Assembly (NCBI GenBank): GCA_024036415.1
Contig: JAMWET010003934.1
Coordinates: forward strand, 975,001 to 1,039,000
Length of the DNA: 64,000 nt
Reading direction: 5' to 3'
Source: Prochilodus magdalenae
Taxonomy: Eukaryota > Chordata > Actinopteri > Characiformes > Prochilodontidae
Under the pieces are notes generated by a model that saw only the letters and a program-made list of their open reading frames with translations, was not told where the DNA came from and did not search any database. Position 1 is the first letter of the stretch. Every line of letters starts with the position of its first letter. Positions 36,257-49,219 of this stretch are shown piece by piece. A program made the translations under genes and the position numbers.

Positions 36257-38845
36257 GCTTTGAGTGTAAAAACTGTGCCTGGAATTCTACAGCTCCAGCG
36301 GAGAACATCATCATCCACTGCCAGGACTCCGGGTTCCTTTGATAAATGTGCTGAAAGCAGCCCAGAATGCAAACACATGCAAATGAACTCCAGACCTGTC
36401 GCACTGGGCTCCAGTGTGAAGCAGATATCCAGAGTGTTGTATGCATGGAAACATGTAACACACCTTTCTACAATGTAACACTGTTTAGCATAATAGAGTA
36501 TCAGTATCATTCACTAATCAGAATAAAGCATTTTCAATTCCCAAAACTCTCAATCCACAGGTTGCAAAATAATGACTGACATGCCACTCTGATCCTCATT
36601 TCCTCCTGCAAGCCTAAGAACAGAACTCCGCTACAACCCCTCAAAACACACCTGCAGTGAGCACGGCAGGACAGTACATTAGTCAAAATAATTATCCAGA
36701 CACATTGGATCTGGATTGTCTGGAATGTGGTGCTGTTCTAATTCCATTACTGAAGTAAAGGAAGAGATTACAGGGGTGTGAAAAAGCCTTTGCTGCCTGC
36801 ATTTCCTTCCTGATTCCCTCTTTTTCCAAATTTGTCAGCAAATACAGTAACCTAGATAAAGTTCAGCTCACCTTGGAGAAAATCTAGATTATTGATTTCA
36901 TTTAGTGAAGGCAAAAATGACTCTGAACCAGCAGCAGACAAAATCCCAGACAAAATCCAGAACCCTGCTAATATTCAGGTGATACCCCCTACCACGTGAG
37001 GCATTTAGGGTGTCCGAGATGTCAGCTGGGGGTCCTGGATGAGTTGTAGCTGAGCTCTTGGAGGAATTCCGGTTGGCCTTCATCTGCTTCAGTTTTAAGT
37101 CCTCTACATTCGGATGAAAGACTCTCACTGTGGTGCGCTGGAGTCCCAGAGATTTAGAAGACTTGATAGACTGATATACTTTATAACCTGATCTGTGACT
37201 TCTTATTTGCTTTTGGCTAATGTTATTATCTTTAAGTGGGAACTGCACAATTCAGATCCGTCTCTATTGTTCCAGACATTTCTCCTGCCAATCTTATCCT
37301 GGACTCCCAGAATACATTGGGAAATCATGTTCCCTAGATCAGCATCAACAGTATATTATTCTGTTACACCTGTGGTGGTGATGGGATGAGGGGTTTATAA
37401 TGCCATTATTTTCATTTACCTTAAAATCCAGAACCACCAGTAAACCTACATGTGTCTTGTAGGTTTCATATGTTATGCTGATGATAATAAAATAGCAATA
37501 AATTTGGGAGATAAAATGTAGCTACTGTTTTGCTATATAGCGCTCTGCATGCGCTGTGTACCATCCACCATGAATGGGTTTTCACAGGACCTTGAAAATA
37601 TTGCAAGACTATATCCCGGGTATCAGGAAGTCGATTCATAACAATTTTCTATAATAACTTTCTGTAAATTTAAAGGCATTGATTGGTTAAACTGATTGTC
37701 ACATCTTGTCTGGTTGTCTGTTTCTGTCTCTGTTTCTCTTCTGTTACTTCCATGTCCTTTTTGTTGTCCTGTGCCATGTGCTTCTGTTTGTTTTGGTTTA
37801 TAGCTCCTCCTGTCTCCTGCCTCTTGTCATGCTCCTCACCTGTCCCTACTTTGTGGCTCTGCCTCTTTTCAGGTGTTCCTTGTTAGTCTTTGTGCATTTA
37901 GACTCTCTGTTGGTCCCTTTGTGCTTGCATGGTGTTTTATCTCCCTGTCGGTTGTTCTGTTACTCTGGTCCTTGTCCTGTGTTTTGTTTCTTAGTTGGTT
38001 TTGGCTGTTACTCTGTATGTTTTAGGTGTTCCTTGTTTCTTGTGTTCTCTCTAATTTGGTTAATTGGGTATATTGCTTTCGTTTTGGCCTCCACATCCGG
38101 CTCACATTACACAGATGTAAAAACTGATCTAATTCACCCAAAGTCATCCCCAAAAGTGTTAAACCAATAAAAGCTACACAGAGTTATACATTGAATATCA
38201 CTGTAACATATGTCACCTAACACCTGCGGCACAATATTTTTATGATATCAACATTAAATAAGAAGTCAGAAGACATGTATGTTTACTTTAAATAACCAAA
38301 TAAAGTGACTATATTTTTGTTGCAGACCAGCGTAACTCCTGGTTTCTATCACCACCACTGTACAGAAATCTGACTTGTTAAGTTTTTTTAGAATGGAGAA
38401 TTTCACACCAAAACCACAAAAATGGTAATGCTAATAATAAGGCTAATAATCTTTAAAATAGCTTATTTTTTGCATGAACGCGTTTTATCTAATTACAGAT
38501 TATCTAATTAAAGATTTGTCATTTCTGTTTACTGAAAAACACTAGCGTTTGATCCAAGGCGAAATCCATGTCCTACAAGTATGCAGTGCAAAATGAGAGA
38601 ATGCATAGCGCCTGATCAGAGACTCAGGGCTGCTTTGTGATGGGGTATGCAGCTGATTACAAAAGCACTTTGCAAGCAAGTCGGGGAACAGCACCTGCCT
38701 ACCAAAGCGCATCATGCCGCAAGATGTATTTATCTCATTCAGCCCCATTAAACGTGAAGCAGCTCACTCTCAGTTCATGTCGTAGTCGGCCTGTGCTCAC
38801 AGAATGAGGCACAGCATTGATCGCGCTGTAATGGAAAACAGTGCT
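36257..38845. other. spacer between Tc1 copy A and the foldback region
   Basis: Contains a transposase N-terminal scrap at 36900-37220 and a T-rich, gene-like-looking stretch at 37680-38170 (open frame rich in Cys, Phe and Leu) that I read as non-coding repeat. Otherwise featureless. Confidence 0.7.
36900..37220 (-). pseudogene. Tc1-like transposase N-terminal remnant
   Basis: The minus frame reads RSHRSGYKVYQSIKSSKSLG then LQRTTVRVFHPNVEDLKLK, like the helix-turn-helix of Tc1 transposases (compare -SKALGLQRTTVR-). Beyond that the similarity fades, and no terminal repeats were found. Confidence 0.55.
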
Positions 38846-39330
38846 CCGGCAATTTGCAAATCACATCAGCCTTGAGCCGCCAGTGAGGGTTCGCAAACAA
38901 CTCAATCACACTTTCCAGGTACCAGAGCTAAACTATGTCCAAAATTCAGATTCTTTAAGGTGTCCTCATTGCTGACACTGGGACTTAACTGTGTAGATAT
39001 AGTGATACAGCTATATAATCTCTATAGAAAAGCACTGGCAGTAGAATGGGGACACCTTAAAGAAGCTGAATTCACTGATTACAAACTACATCTGAATAAT
39101 TTTGGACATGTGTGATTGAGTTGTTTGTGAACCTTCGATGGCGGCTCAAGGCTGATGTGATTTGCAAATTGCCGGAGCTAAACTATGCCCAAAATTATTC
39201 AGGTGTAGTTTGTAATCAGTGAATTCAGCTTTTTTAAGGTGTCCTCATTGCTGACACTGGGGCTTAACTGTGTAGATAAAGTGATACAGCTATATCATCT
39301 CTATAGAAAAGCACTGGCAGTAGAATGGGA
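38846..39330. repeat. foldback structure: 66-bp inverted arms plus overlapping direct and inverted copies
   Basis: Arm 38846-38911 is the reverse complement of 39110-39175 with 4 mismatches. The block 38935-39050 is repeated directly at 39175-39330. The piece 39051-39108 is inverted at 39187-39244. No coding sequence. Confidence 0.93.
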
Positions 39331-39389
39331 GGTTTTTGGAACAGCCACAAGCAAGAGCAACGACACTGTTTGACTTCTGAATGTCATAT

Positions 39390-40560
39390 TCTCTGGAGTG
39401 ATGAAGCTCTATCCAACACTTTCAGTATGAGATGTTATGATTAAGCTGAGTGGAATACTTTTGGAATAAGAGGGAGTGGTAAAAGCTCTGTCCGTTGTAA
39501 TCCATTGATGTCATACTGCCAGCTTTTTGGAAAGCGACTCCCCATCACCAGCGGTGTCTTGAGTGATCCAGTGAAAGCTGAAAATCTAATTGCCTGAGAT
39601 TCCCTGATGCGTTATTATTATTGCTGCGTCCCAAACTACATACTAGCAAACATATAGAAATGGCACACACACCATGTGAGAGCACTTGTTAGTGCAGTAA
39701 GTGAAGTATATTGGTTTGGGATATATGTGGTCTGGGACACAGCGTTAGATCAGGCAGCTCCTTTAAAGGTGTTTGTGGTTGTTCTGGTCAATGTTACTCT
39801 GTGGTTGTAGCTGAAGCAATGACGGCAAAACAAGCAACATTAAAGCACAGTCACAGTTGCTGGTTGCCATCCAAAATGGCGACAGTTTCTCCTGCTGATG
39901 AAGCTCTAGTCATCGTCTTTGGAATGAGTTGGTGTACGTATACCTTTGGGATAGGGTAGCGTGATGAAGCGCCACTGAATATATCTCTGGGGAATTGGAG
40001 TGATTAAGCTCTATTACATGCCCTGAGATAGGTTGGTGTGATGAAGCTCAACTGAGCACCTCTGGGATGGGTCGTGTGCTGAAGCTCAGTTAATTGTCTT
40101 TGGAATAAGCGAAAGGCTAAAAGCTTAAAACCTTTGAGTGATGCAGTATAATATATGACTTTTGTGCTCAACTGGGCCCATTTAGAAAGTGTTGGAGTGA
40201 TGAATGTCTATTAAACACTTTTGGGATGAGTTGCAGTGCTGAGCCTCTATTGATATCTTGGATGAACTGGAGTGATGAAGCTCCATTAAATGCATTCTGA
40301 GATGAGCTGCGGTGAGGAAGTTCCACTGGACATCTTTTGGGATGAGCTGGTCTGAGAAAGCTTAAAGTTAATTATCTTTGGTAAGAAAACCTTTGAAAAG
40401 AGGGGATGCAACTTCTTTGGGAAACCTCATTTTGGGAAGAGTTGGTTTAATGAGGATGTGATGAAGCTTCACTGAACACCTTTGAGACAGGTGACAAAGC
40501 TCTGTTGACAAAGCTCTGCTGAACACCTTTAAGATACATTGGTGTGGTGTTTGTAATCCA
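39390..40560 (+). repeat. degenerate tandem repeat, unit about 45-50 bp
   Basis: Recurring words: TTTGGGATGAGTTGCAGTG, GATGAACTGGAGTGATGAAG, CTCCATTAAATGCATTCTGAG, TTTGGGATGAGCTGGTCTGAG, GGTGTGATGAAGCTCAACTG and GAACACCTTTGAGAC. Copies are diverged and of unequal length. I see no conserved reading frame. Confidence 0.8.
39627..39722. repeat. short inverted-ended repeat (possible MITE)
   Basis: GCTGCGTCCCAAACTACATAC at the left and GTATATTGGTTTGGGATATA at the right are roughly inverted. CGTCCCAAA-ended short elements are common in fishes. It sits within the degenerate satellite. Confidence 0.4.
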
Positions 40561-43500
40561 GAGCTAATGATCCATGTATAGCTAACAAGTTACCATCAAG
40601 CAAACTACATGCGATCCGAAGCTTTATTACTTGTTGCATTCAAATTTCTTTCAGACTACCACTTGGTAGTGACTGCTGAAAAGCTCAGTCACGCTTTCCA
40701 GGTATATTGGAGGTGAGCAAAGGCAGATATGGAGTCAGCAGAGGAGGGATGGTAACTGCAGGTGACTGACAGTGATGGATTGTCTATAAGCTGAGCTGCA
40801 GGCTGAAGTTACTGTTAGTGCTGTTGACGGTGACTGATATGATTTTTGCTGAAAAATCCTGATGGAGCTCTATTGTTTTGTTCCAGCATTCCCGGACCTG
40901 CCTGACCATTTTGGAACTAATTCCATGGTCCATTCACACTGTTTTGAAAAAGCCTAGATGCCCAGATTTTGTACATCTGTCCTGATTAGTACTGAACTTT
41001 ATGACTCCAACCAGTGCATGAGCTACTAACCTGCTTCTAGAAGCTGCCCTACTGTTTTTCACTCATATATAACTTATTCTCCACAATTTTATAGAGCTAC
41101 CATCTTGTAGGTGTCCCACCATGTTTTCATAGCGTAGACACAATTATCCATTTTATTAGGTACACCTTCCTACCTTTTACACCCACAGTAAGGTGCAGGT
41201 CCATCTGCCTTTTTGCATGCTTTGTTTGCACCCCTTAAATGTTCATCAATAAAATGCACCCCAGTGCTGAAACTAAAGAAGCTTAATTCATACACCAAAC
41301 ATGTCCTAATGCCTTAACAAGTCTTAATACTTTATTTGATTTGATCAGAAAAGGAAATGGATGAAGAGTAAGGACAGAAAAACAATAAATGACTAATCTA
41401 CTTAACTGGACATATAAAATAAATTACGTAAATGTTACGTGTTACATGTTCACTGGGGCCCTGGCAGCTTTAGATCTTTAAGAAACTGCTTATATTGCCT
41501 GCAGCCAAAAACAGGCACATGGACAGATAGAATCCAGTGGGGGGTCGAGACTGGACTCTCTTGGTTGGTACAATAATTGAATTATGTTTGGCCTCAGACA
41601 TTCTTCAAAATCTGTATTATGAGGTGAAGCTTATGACGTGTCCAAAATGAAGAGACACTAAAGCCTTGAAGCCCTTGTGTGCTACTACAGAACAGCAAGT
41701 GCACCAATTGGGACAGGGTCTCACCCAGGAAACTAGTAGGTAGGCTTCATTGCTTCCTTTCCGGTGCAGTATTTGTGCCTGTAGAGACTGTAGTGTCTAT
41801 GTTGCAGGTTCAAAGAACAAGACCTTTTTTATGTACAAATACCTTGGCCTTTAATGAGGAAACAAGAGTACATCTGCAAAACTCAGAAACAGCCTTCAGT
41901 AGGGACAATTGCTCGCTCAGCACCTCGCTCTACTCTGTGCATGGAGATTCTGAGGCAATTAACTCACAGTTAGCTTTTCTATAATAATATATAACATATT
42001 ATAATATATTACTATAATATTTTCCTAAAGTGTTAAAGACAATCTCTCGGTAATACAATCTTAGTCGAAGGTCCTAAAATAGTGACCACAGTAAAGCTAA
42101 CTAGAGCTGCGTCCGAAAGCGCCTATTTAGTCAGTACCAGATTGAACCCAGTGCGCATGGCTTGACTGGTGAAGCAGTAGGCTCTTTTAGTACGTGAGTA
42201 CGTAGTAACCCCACAACCTCTGATGTACTACGTCCACCATCTTGCTAACGTCATTTGACGTAAGACGTCACACCACCACTTTAGAAGTCTCGTCATTCGT
42301 TCATATAAACATGTAACATGGGCTTTATATTCGCTGCAAAGCGGTTTATAACATTACTTGGTTTTGCACAAAAAGTTGTAGATTACTTACACTTGTACAG
42401 AGCCGACGTCCCGCTTTCCGCCATTTTTTCTTCCTCAGCTTGGAATGCCTTCACAGCTCCAGTGGAATCATGGGATAGCACAGTGTACTACGCTTGCATG
42501 GATTTGGACACACTACACATTCTCGCCTACTGCTTTCATCTACTGAGTCGTACAGTAGATATATCGCTAATTGTTTAGCTTTACTGGGCTAGCATACAAA
42601 GAGCTCTTAACTTCAGCAATATAACAAATATACAATAAAATTTGACAACATACTTCTGAAACAACCTAAACTGAGTAATAATAAACAACAGCTCACCTGC
42701 GAAACACAGAAATGGCCCTCAAAGGGGACAATGACTCACTCAGCACCTCGCTACACTCAGTCAACAATCAGATTGACTGACTGTGCTTCACCTGGATTTG
42801 ATCTCTGCATGGTTGCATTTGAAAATGTATGTTAATGATGTAAATAATTTAATATAAATATGTGTGTAGGCTGAAAACGCTTCAAGATCTTCATAATGGC
42901 AGTGGAACCCAGTAGACACAGGGACTATACTGTTTAAACTGTCAACACATTTGCATGCCTTGTATAATCCAGCATACATATTAAACACATACACTCTGCT
43001 GAATACACTAATTAGGAACATAATAAATGATCACAGGACAAAAATATCTGACAAACTTTACTGACCTTACCACCAAACAGCTGACGGTGTAATGCGATAG
43101 TGCAGAAGACAGGCACAATAAACAACATTCTTACTATGACTGCAGGATCCAAGTTAAGATTTTCACTTTTTGCTGCTGAGGTTGCTGCTGTTATATTTCG
43201 AGTTGTGTAATATGTAAACCTGTAGAATGAGTTAGATATTTAACATTGAGTCGGGGTGACAAGGAAACAGAACATGAACTAAACTGCTAAAAGTAGCACA
43301 CAGTTACAGTATGTCTGGCAGTTTCGACTGAAAGGTATCAACTGCTTGCTTATCTAGAAGTCCATGTAATTTCAGTAAGTGCCTTTGAAGGATAGGTTAC
43401 CTGGCAGGACAAACTAGGAACACAAAAGGTGCAAAATATTCCAACTGACGAGATGTACTGCGCATTTCATTCTGACATGTCTGCTGCTGCTTTCCTCTGG

Positions 43501-43829
43501 GTATGATTTCTTAGTGCAGGGTTTTTGTTGATTTTCTAAGAGAATAGATACCCTACAGGGGACATATCTGCATATATAAGTATGGCGTTTTCTAAATATG
43601 GTGAGTTTAGTGCTGAGATGATCATATTAATAAGTAGTTTTTTTTTTGCACATATTGTATGATACAGCAAATAAACAGTTATTGTGCATTAAAATACGAA
43701 TTCAAAAGAGAGAGTGGTGGTTTAATTTACAATGAGAACATTAGGAAAGCACAGTTTTCAGACAATTATTTCATTTCTTGATGGCCTAAGGTTTGCATAC
43801 AGTGACATATGAGAAGTCATGGGATAACA
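40561..43829. other. spacer, little recognised
   Basis: A scrap of the 'ATGATCCAC' repeat family may lie at 41140-41230 (CCATTTTATTAGGTACACC). 42100-42300 contains several ACGTAGTAC/TACTACGT and TGACGTAAGACGTC words and looks like part of a dispersed element. No gene. Confidence 0.65.
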
Positions 43830-44690
43830 GTATGTAAACTGATTATGAATGGATGTTACCTCAGGGGACACCCACACCTGTATGCGTATTGAGGTGTTAA
43901 ATTGTGAAACTGACAAGGCAACATGAATTATCAAAAATTGAACTAGGCATGATAGTGGGAGCAAGATTGATGGGACATTTCATTTCTGAACTTGTGAAGG
44001 CATCACATGTGTACCAGGAATACAGTATAGAAGGAATTACCACCCACAGTGGACAACACAGTGGCTGCCCTCGGGTACTTAATAATTGTGACCAGAGGCA
44101 TCTGGCTAAAGTGTATGTGTGAAGAGACATGCAGAATTTACATTCACATTCAATGCAGGAGATCACGCATCCATATCTGAATTCAGGTCAGTGCAGAGTT
44201 CTTTAGCTTCCATGGGATATGAAAGCAGAAGAACCCCATAGTGCCATGACACTAGACACAGCACCTCACCTGGGTTTGTGATGTTGCTAACTGGATCCTA
44301 GGGGACTGGCAACATCTGATATGGTCTGATGAGTCATGGCACCAGTTGTTTTGGGATGATGGCAGGGTTTGTGTGTGCCGCTGACCCCATGAAATCATAG
44401 ACCCCAGTTGATAACGGGGCACTGTGTGGTGGTTCTATACTGGTGTGGGGTGTCATGTTATGACATGAGTTGGATCCACTGGTCTGCCTAAACATTTCAT
44501 TGACTGGTGGCCACTATGTTTCACTGCTTGATGACTGTTTGCATGTCTTCATAGCTCTCAGGTACCCTCACAATGATGGTATATTCATGCAGGTTAATGC
44601 ACTGTGCCATCAGGCCCAAGTTTTCCACATTTGTTTTGAGGATCAGGTTGTGCTGTCTTTAGCAGCAACACAGAGAAACTTGAGATCTGC
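43830..44690 (+). mobile_element. decayed Tc1-like transposon, sense plus
   Basis: LSKIELGMIVGARLMGHFIS at about 43925 resembles a transposase N-terminal helix-turn-helix, and WSDESWHQLFWDDGRV at 44322-44369 the first catalytic Asp block. FMQVNALCHQAQ at about 44590 corresponds to the second Asp block, with Val where the Asp belongs. Many stops lie between. Abuts another remnant at 44700. Confidence 0.7.
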
Positions 44691-44699
44691 AGAACTGCT

Positions 44700-45425
44700 T
44701 TAATACATCCACACTGAAAAGTATTTTAAGGTCCTGCCAAAAAATCTCAATAAGGTTCAGGTCAGGACTGAGGCTGACATGCTCTTGTGCTTAAAATTAT
44801 TGTCTTCCTGCCTAACATGGTTGTGCTTAAGCTTCAGATCACAGACTGATGTCATTCTTCTGCAGGATGTTCTAACAATTTCAGAGAATCCTGCAGGGAT
44901 TTCGTCAATTATAGCTAGTCAACCAGACCCTGAAGCAGAAAAGCATCTCCACACCATCACACTACTACCATCACGTTTGATTGCTTTGTTAGCAAAATGA
45001 CCACTTCACATTTCATCACTCCACATACCATTATTTCCAATGTGTTTAGAAGTGGTTTCTACCTTTCAGCCAAAGGATGCCAATGGACGACATTACCGAA
45101 GCGAGTGAGACCTGCAGCTCCTTAGATGCTCATCTGGATTCTGTTTTAATTTCCTGGATATATCATCACTCTATTCCTGAGGCAACTTTTGGAGATGATG
45201 GTTTATATTGTGGTTCACTGGACTCCCAGACCTTCACAAAAGGCTTTGGATTTCTTTTGATTGTGGCATTAGCCTACCTCACATTGCTGGACAGGTTTCA
45301 TTTACGTGTTGTTTACATTCAACCGGGCTGTCAGTAATCAAACTTGGATGTGTCTAGTTTAATTGATGCCAGCTGTCAACTGAATTGAGTTAATTGGCTG
45401 ATTACTTTTTCACACAGGGACAGTT
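44700..45425 (-). mobile_element. decayed Tc1-like transposon, transposase antisense
   Basis: AATCTCAATAAGGTTCAGGT, GACCCTGAAGCAG, CACACCATCACACTACTACC, CACTGGACTCCCAGA, AGGCTTTGGATTTC and GATTACTTTTTCACACAGGG are words of the same broad family as 17530-19440, but from a different copy. The frame is destroyed. Confidence 0.65.
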
Positions 45426-46916
45426 GATGTAAGATAACTTTTCCATTCAGTTATTAAATTGATTATATGAAACCTGTATGTATATGAGTTCATATTGGCT
45501 TATACTTTGTGCGTAGAACATTTAAGTTTAATGGGCATTGAAATGTTCATTTTGCGGATAGGTCGGGTCTAAACCTTTGTCTAAAACATTTGCTGAACTA
45601 TGGATTATACGGTATATGTGGATTATATTTTATTCACGTGAGAATCTACCTTTTGGACATTTGATTGACAAGATGTATTTCTTCAGGGTTGTACATTATT
45701 CAGGGGTTCTCTCTCTTTCTCTCGCTCTCTCTTACAGCTCTCCACTTATCCACTAACCCCGCCCCCTTTCTCTCTCTTTTAATCCCACTCCATTTTTTTG
45801 AAAGCAGAAATGTTTTCCAGAGGCTTGCACTGTGCCCCATATGGTCGCGAGAACATAATCTCCCTGTGGCCTCGTTCTATCTGGCTTTAGGCCCCTCCCT
45901 CCACCCCTCCATTTTACTCTAGCACTCCACATCTGTCTGCAACTTGGAGAGAAATAGAGAATGGAAAAACATTGATCCAGCTTGTCCTGAGGCTAAGCCA
46001 CTATGTACCCACTGTATCAGCTAGCAATCAATCAAAACTCCACAGCTAACTTTAGACTTTAGAGGAAAAAGTAGCCCATTGCTGTTTGTTCATGGCTGTT
46101 TAATTCTACAGTAGCTTAAAGTAAAGCTCCTGAGTGTAGATATGGATTACTGTGTCTGCTCTGATTGACTGCAATACAAACTACTGGTATAATGAGTCAG
46201 TATAAAGCCCAGGCAATTCAGGAGTCTCCAGTGATGTGTTATTTAAAAGCATCGTAGTGGCCTGTTTGCACTAAAACTGTCGTTTAAAGCCATTGTTATA
46301 GGGAACCAATATTGCTTATTTTCAATGTCCATAGTTTTCATTTCTGGGCTGTAATACTGTAAATGTGTATTTACCCTCTATCTAAAATGGTCTGTTAGAG
46401 CTCCTGTGTATTTAAGCCCCGCCTCGTTCAGGTGAGTTCACCTTGTAACAGAACACCTGGCTGGAGTTCCAATGAGGCATTCGAGAAAACTGCTTACTGA
46501 AGGAGAGAGGTTCTTCAGGCTTGACATGTACTTTAGGCTTTACAACAGAACAAAATAAAAAGGCCTAACCTTTCCAGCCTTTGAGTAAAAGAGTTCTCAT
46601 TTATGCTTAATGTAGCTGGTCAGCTAAGACATGGTGTCCTGTAGTGTTCCACAGAGCTTGGAGGCTGATATACCTAGCCAGTAAAGAAAGCTAGCTCACT
46701 AAAAGTTCTAGATAAGAACAGTAAGTTACATGGTGTTGGAAACCACACAAGGTCTGGTGGAGATTATCTAACAATCAAAAGAGTTTGTGATGATTTAGGC
46801 ATGCAGTCTGCTAGCATTTCAACTATTTGTTAGTTACATTAGCCTTGGAAATAACTTCTGGCACCAAACATGCCTTGGCTGATCCACTATATTATACTGT
46901 TACATTATATACTGTA
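45426..46916. other. spacer, nothing recognised except a CT run
   Basis: CT-rich stretch at about 45707-45780 (TTCTCTCGCTCTCTC). The rest shows no gene or element. Confidence 0.7.
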
Positions 46917-48468
46917 CAGTGAGGAAAATAAGTATTTGAACACCCTGCGACTTTGCAAGTTCTCCCACTTAGAAATCATGGAGGGTTCTGAAATTTTCAT
47001 CTTAGGTGCATGTCCACTGTGAGAGACATAATCTAAAAAAAACAATCCGGAAATCACAATGTATGATTTTTTAATAATTTATTTGTGTGTTACTGCTGCA
47101 AATAAGTATTTGAACACCTGTGAAAATCAATGTTAATATTTGGTACAGTAGCCTTTGTTTGCAATTACAGAGGTCAAACGTTTCCCGTAGTTTTTCACCA
47201 GGTTTATACACAGTGCAGCAGGGATTTTGGCCCATTCCTCCACACAGATCTCCTCCAGATTAGCCAGGTTTCTGGGCTATCGCTGAGAGACACGGAGTTT
47301 GAACTTCCTCCAAAGATTTTCTATAGGGTGTAGGTCTGGAGACTGGCTAGGCCACTCCAGAACCTTGATATGCTTCTCCTTGGTTATCCTGGCTGTGTGC
47401 TTTGAGTCATTGTCATGTTGGAAGACCCAGCCACTACCCATCTCCAATGCTCTAACTGAGGGAAGGAGGTTGTTCCCCAAAATCTCGCAATACATGGCCC
47501 CGGTCATCCTCTCCTTAATACAGTGCAGTCGGCCTGCCCCATGTGCAGAAAACCACCCCCAAAGCACGATGCTTCCACCCCCATGCTTCACAGTAGGGAT
47601 GGTGTTTTTGGGACGGTACTCATCATTCTTCGTCCTCCAAACAAACTTCGTCCTTCTGACCACAGAACTTACTCCCATGACTCCTCTGGATCTTCCAAAT
47701 GGTCATGGGCAAACTTAAGATGGGCCTGGATGTGTGCTGATTTAAGCAGGGGAACCTTCCGTGCCATGCATGACTTTAAACTATGACATCTTAGTGTATT
47801 ACCCACAGTAACCTTGGAAACAGTGGAGCCAGCTCTCTTCAGGTCATTGACCAGCTCCTCCCGTGTAGTTCTGGGCTGATTCCTCACCTTTCTTAGGATC
47901 ATTGATACGCCACGAGGTGAGATCTTGCGTGGAGCCCCAGTCCGAGGGAGTTTGACAGTCATGTTTAGCTTCTTCCATTTTCTAATAATTGCTCCAACAG
48001 TAGATCTTTTTTCACCAAGCTGCTTGGCAATTGCCCCGTAGCCCTTTCCAGCCTCTGGAGGTCAACAATTTTGTCTCTGGTGTCTTTGGACAGCTCTTTG
48101 GCCTTAGCCATGTTAGTAGTTGGAGTCTTACTGATTGTGTGGGGTGGACAGGTGTCTTTATGCAGCTAACGACCTCAAACAGGTGCTTCTAATTTAGAAT
48201 AATAAGTGGAGTGGAGGTGGAGTTTTTAGAGGCGGACTAACAGGTCTTTGAGGGCCAGAATTTTTGCTGATTGGCAGGTGTTCAAATACTTATTTGCAGC
48301 AGTAATACACAAATAACTTATTAAAAAATCATACATAGTGATTTCCAGGTTTTTTTTTTAGATTATGTCTCTCACAGTGGACATGCACCTAAGATGAAAA
48401 TTTCAGACCCCTCTATGATTTCTAAGTTGCAAAGTCGCAGGGTGTTCAAATACTTATTTTCCTCACTG
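46917..48468 (-). mobile_element. Tc1-like transposon, copy B (full length, with TA flanks)
   Basis: 1552 bp between TA at 46915-46916 and TA at 48469-48470. Ends are CAGTGAGGAAAATAAGTATT and its inverse AATACTTATTTTCCTCACTG. Inner copies of the repeat, AAATAAGTATTTGAACACCTG (47099) and CAGGTGTTCAAATACTTATTT (48276), give an IR/DR arrangement. The transposase on the minus strand is broken. Confidence 0.93.
47277..48111 (-). pseudogene. Tc1-like transposase (multiply broken), copy B
   Basis: Starts at 48111 ([12 protein letters not shown]). A 1-bp deletion near 48055 (GCCTCTGG versus GCCTTGTGG in copy A) shifts the frame. The first catalytic block is altered: after GGAG the codon AAA of copy A is TAA, and WSDG reads WSEG, so Asp becomes Glu. 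A further deletion follows it and a 12-bp deletion removes part of the KEWLRKKHI segment. FQHDNDSKH (second Asp) and HPIENLW (Glu) remain. Confidence 0.88.
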
Positions 48469-49219
48469 TATATTGTTATACTGTATAACTTACATTTTTG
48501 AAGCATCAGTCTAAGCACCACTCTTTGAAGTATTACCATGCATTATAAAGAATATGTAATCTGATTTGTGACGCAGTGTATAATCCTGGAGAACGCTTGT
48601 TGATAATTGAACTTAATAGCAAAGCAAATACACCTCCCGTTTAGTGCTCCTTCAGAAGCAGATGTGTGAATTCCTGAACAATACCAGGTTAGCTTAGATT
48701 TAAAGGCCAACACAAACACTTTGGGCCATTGTACAGACAAATACTGGATATAACATTGAACATGTAGTGGAACCGCTCACCATATAAATCTTTCTTATTC
48801 TTTGTTCTCTAGATTTAGGAGATGTTCAGTGCCATCTTTCCTTTATTACAATGCATGGATTTTGCACACAACCCCTTCCTTTCCCCTGTCCTGCGCAGGG
48901 GTGGGTGAACTAGCCGTAACTAATACTGAAGTAAAAGCACTGATACGTTACTGTAAAATACAGACACAAGAAACAACCCTACAAAACTACTTAAGTGCTA
49001 AGTAACTTACAGCACTGCAGTGGAACTGCTTATTGAATCCAGCCTTATTCAGCACAGGAACTCTAGTTTGCATATTTTACAGTATTATTTTGGTCTAAAA
49101 CAAAATGCTAAAGCTCCAAAGTCATAGATGTGACCAATCACCAAGCAGTACAGATACTGTCAACAAGAAAACACAATCAAGCTAAACACAAAAAAATTAG
49201 TGACTAAATTTGTAGCGGT
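48469..49219. other. spacer between Tc1 copy B and the minisatellite
   Basis: GGGGTGGGTGAACTAGCCG followed by ACTGAAGTAAAAGCACTGAT at about 48898 resembles the start of a known teleost repeat rich in AGTAAAAGTAC. The minisatellite at 49220 may lie inside that element. Confidence 0.5.

Noticed and set aside
37706..38170. 154-residue Cys/Leu/Phe-rich frame that could suggest a membrane protein
   Set aside because: T-rich simple composition gives hydrophobic residues in this frame; resembles non-coding LTR-like sequence; no family match.
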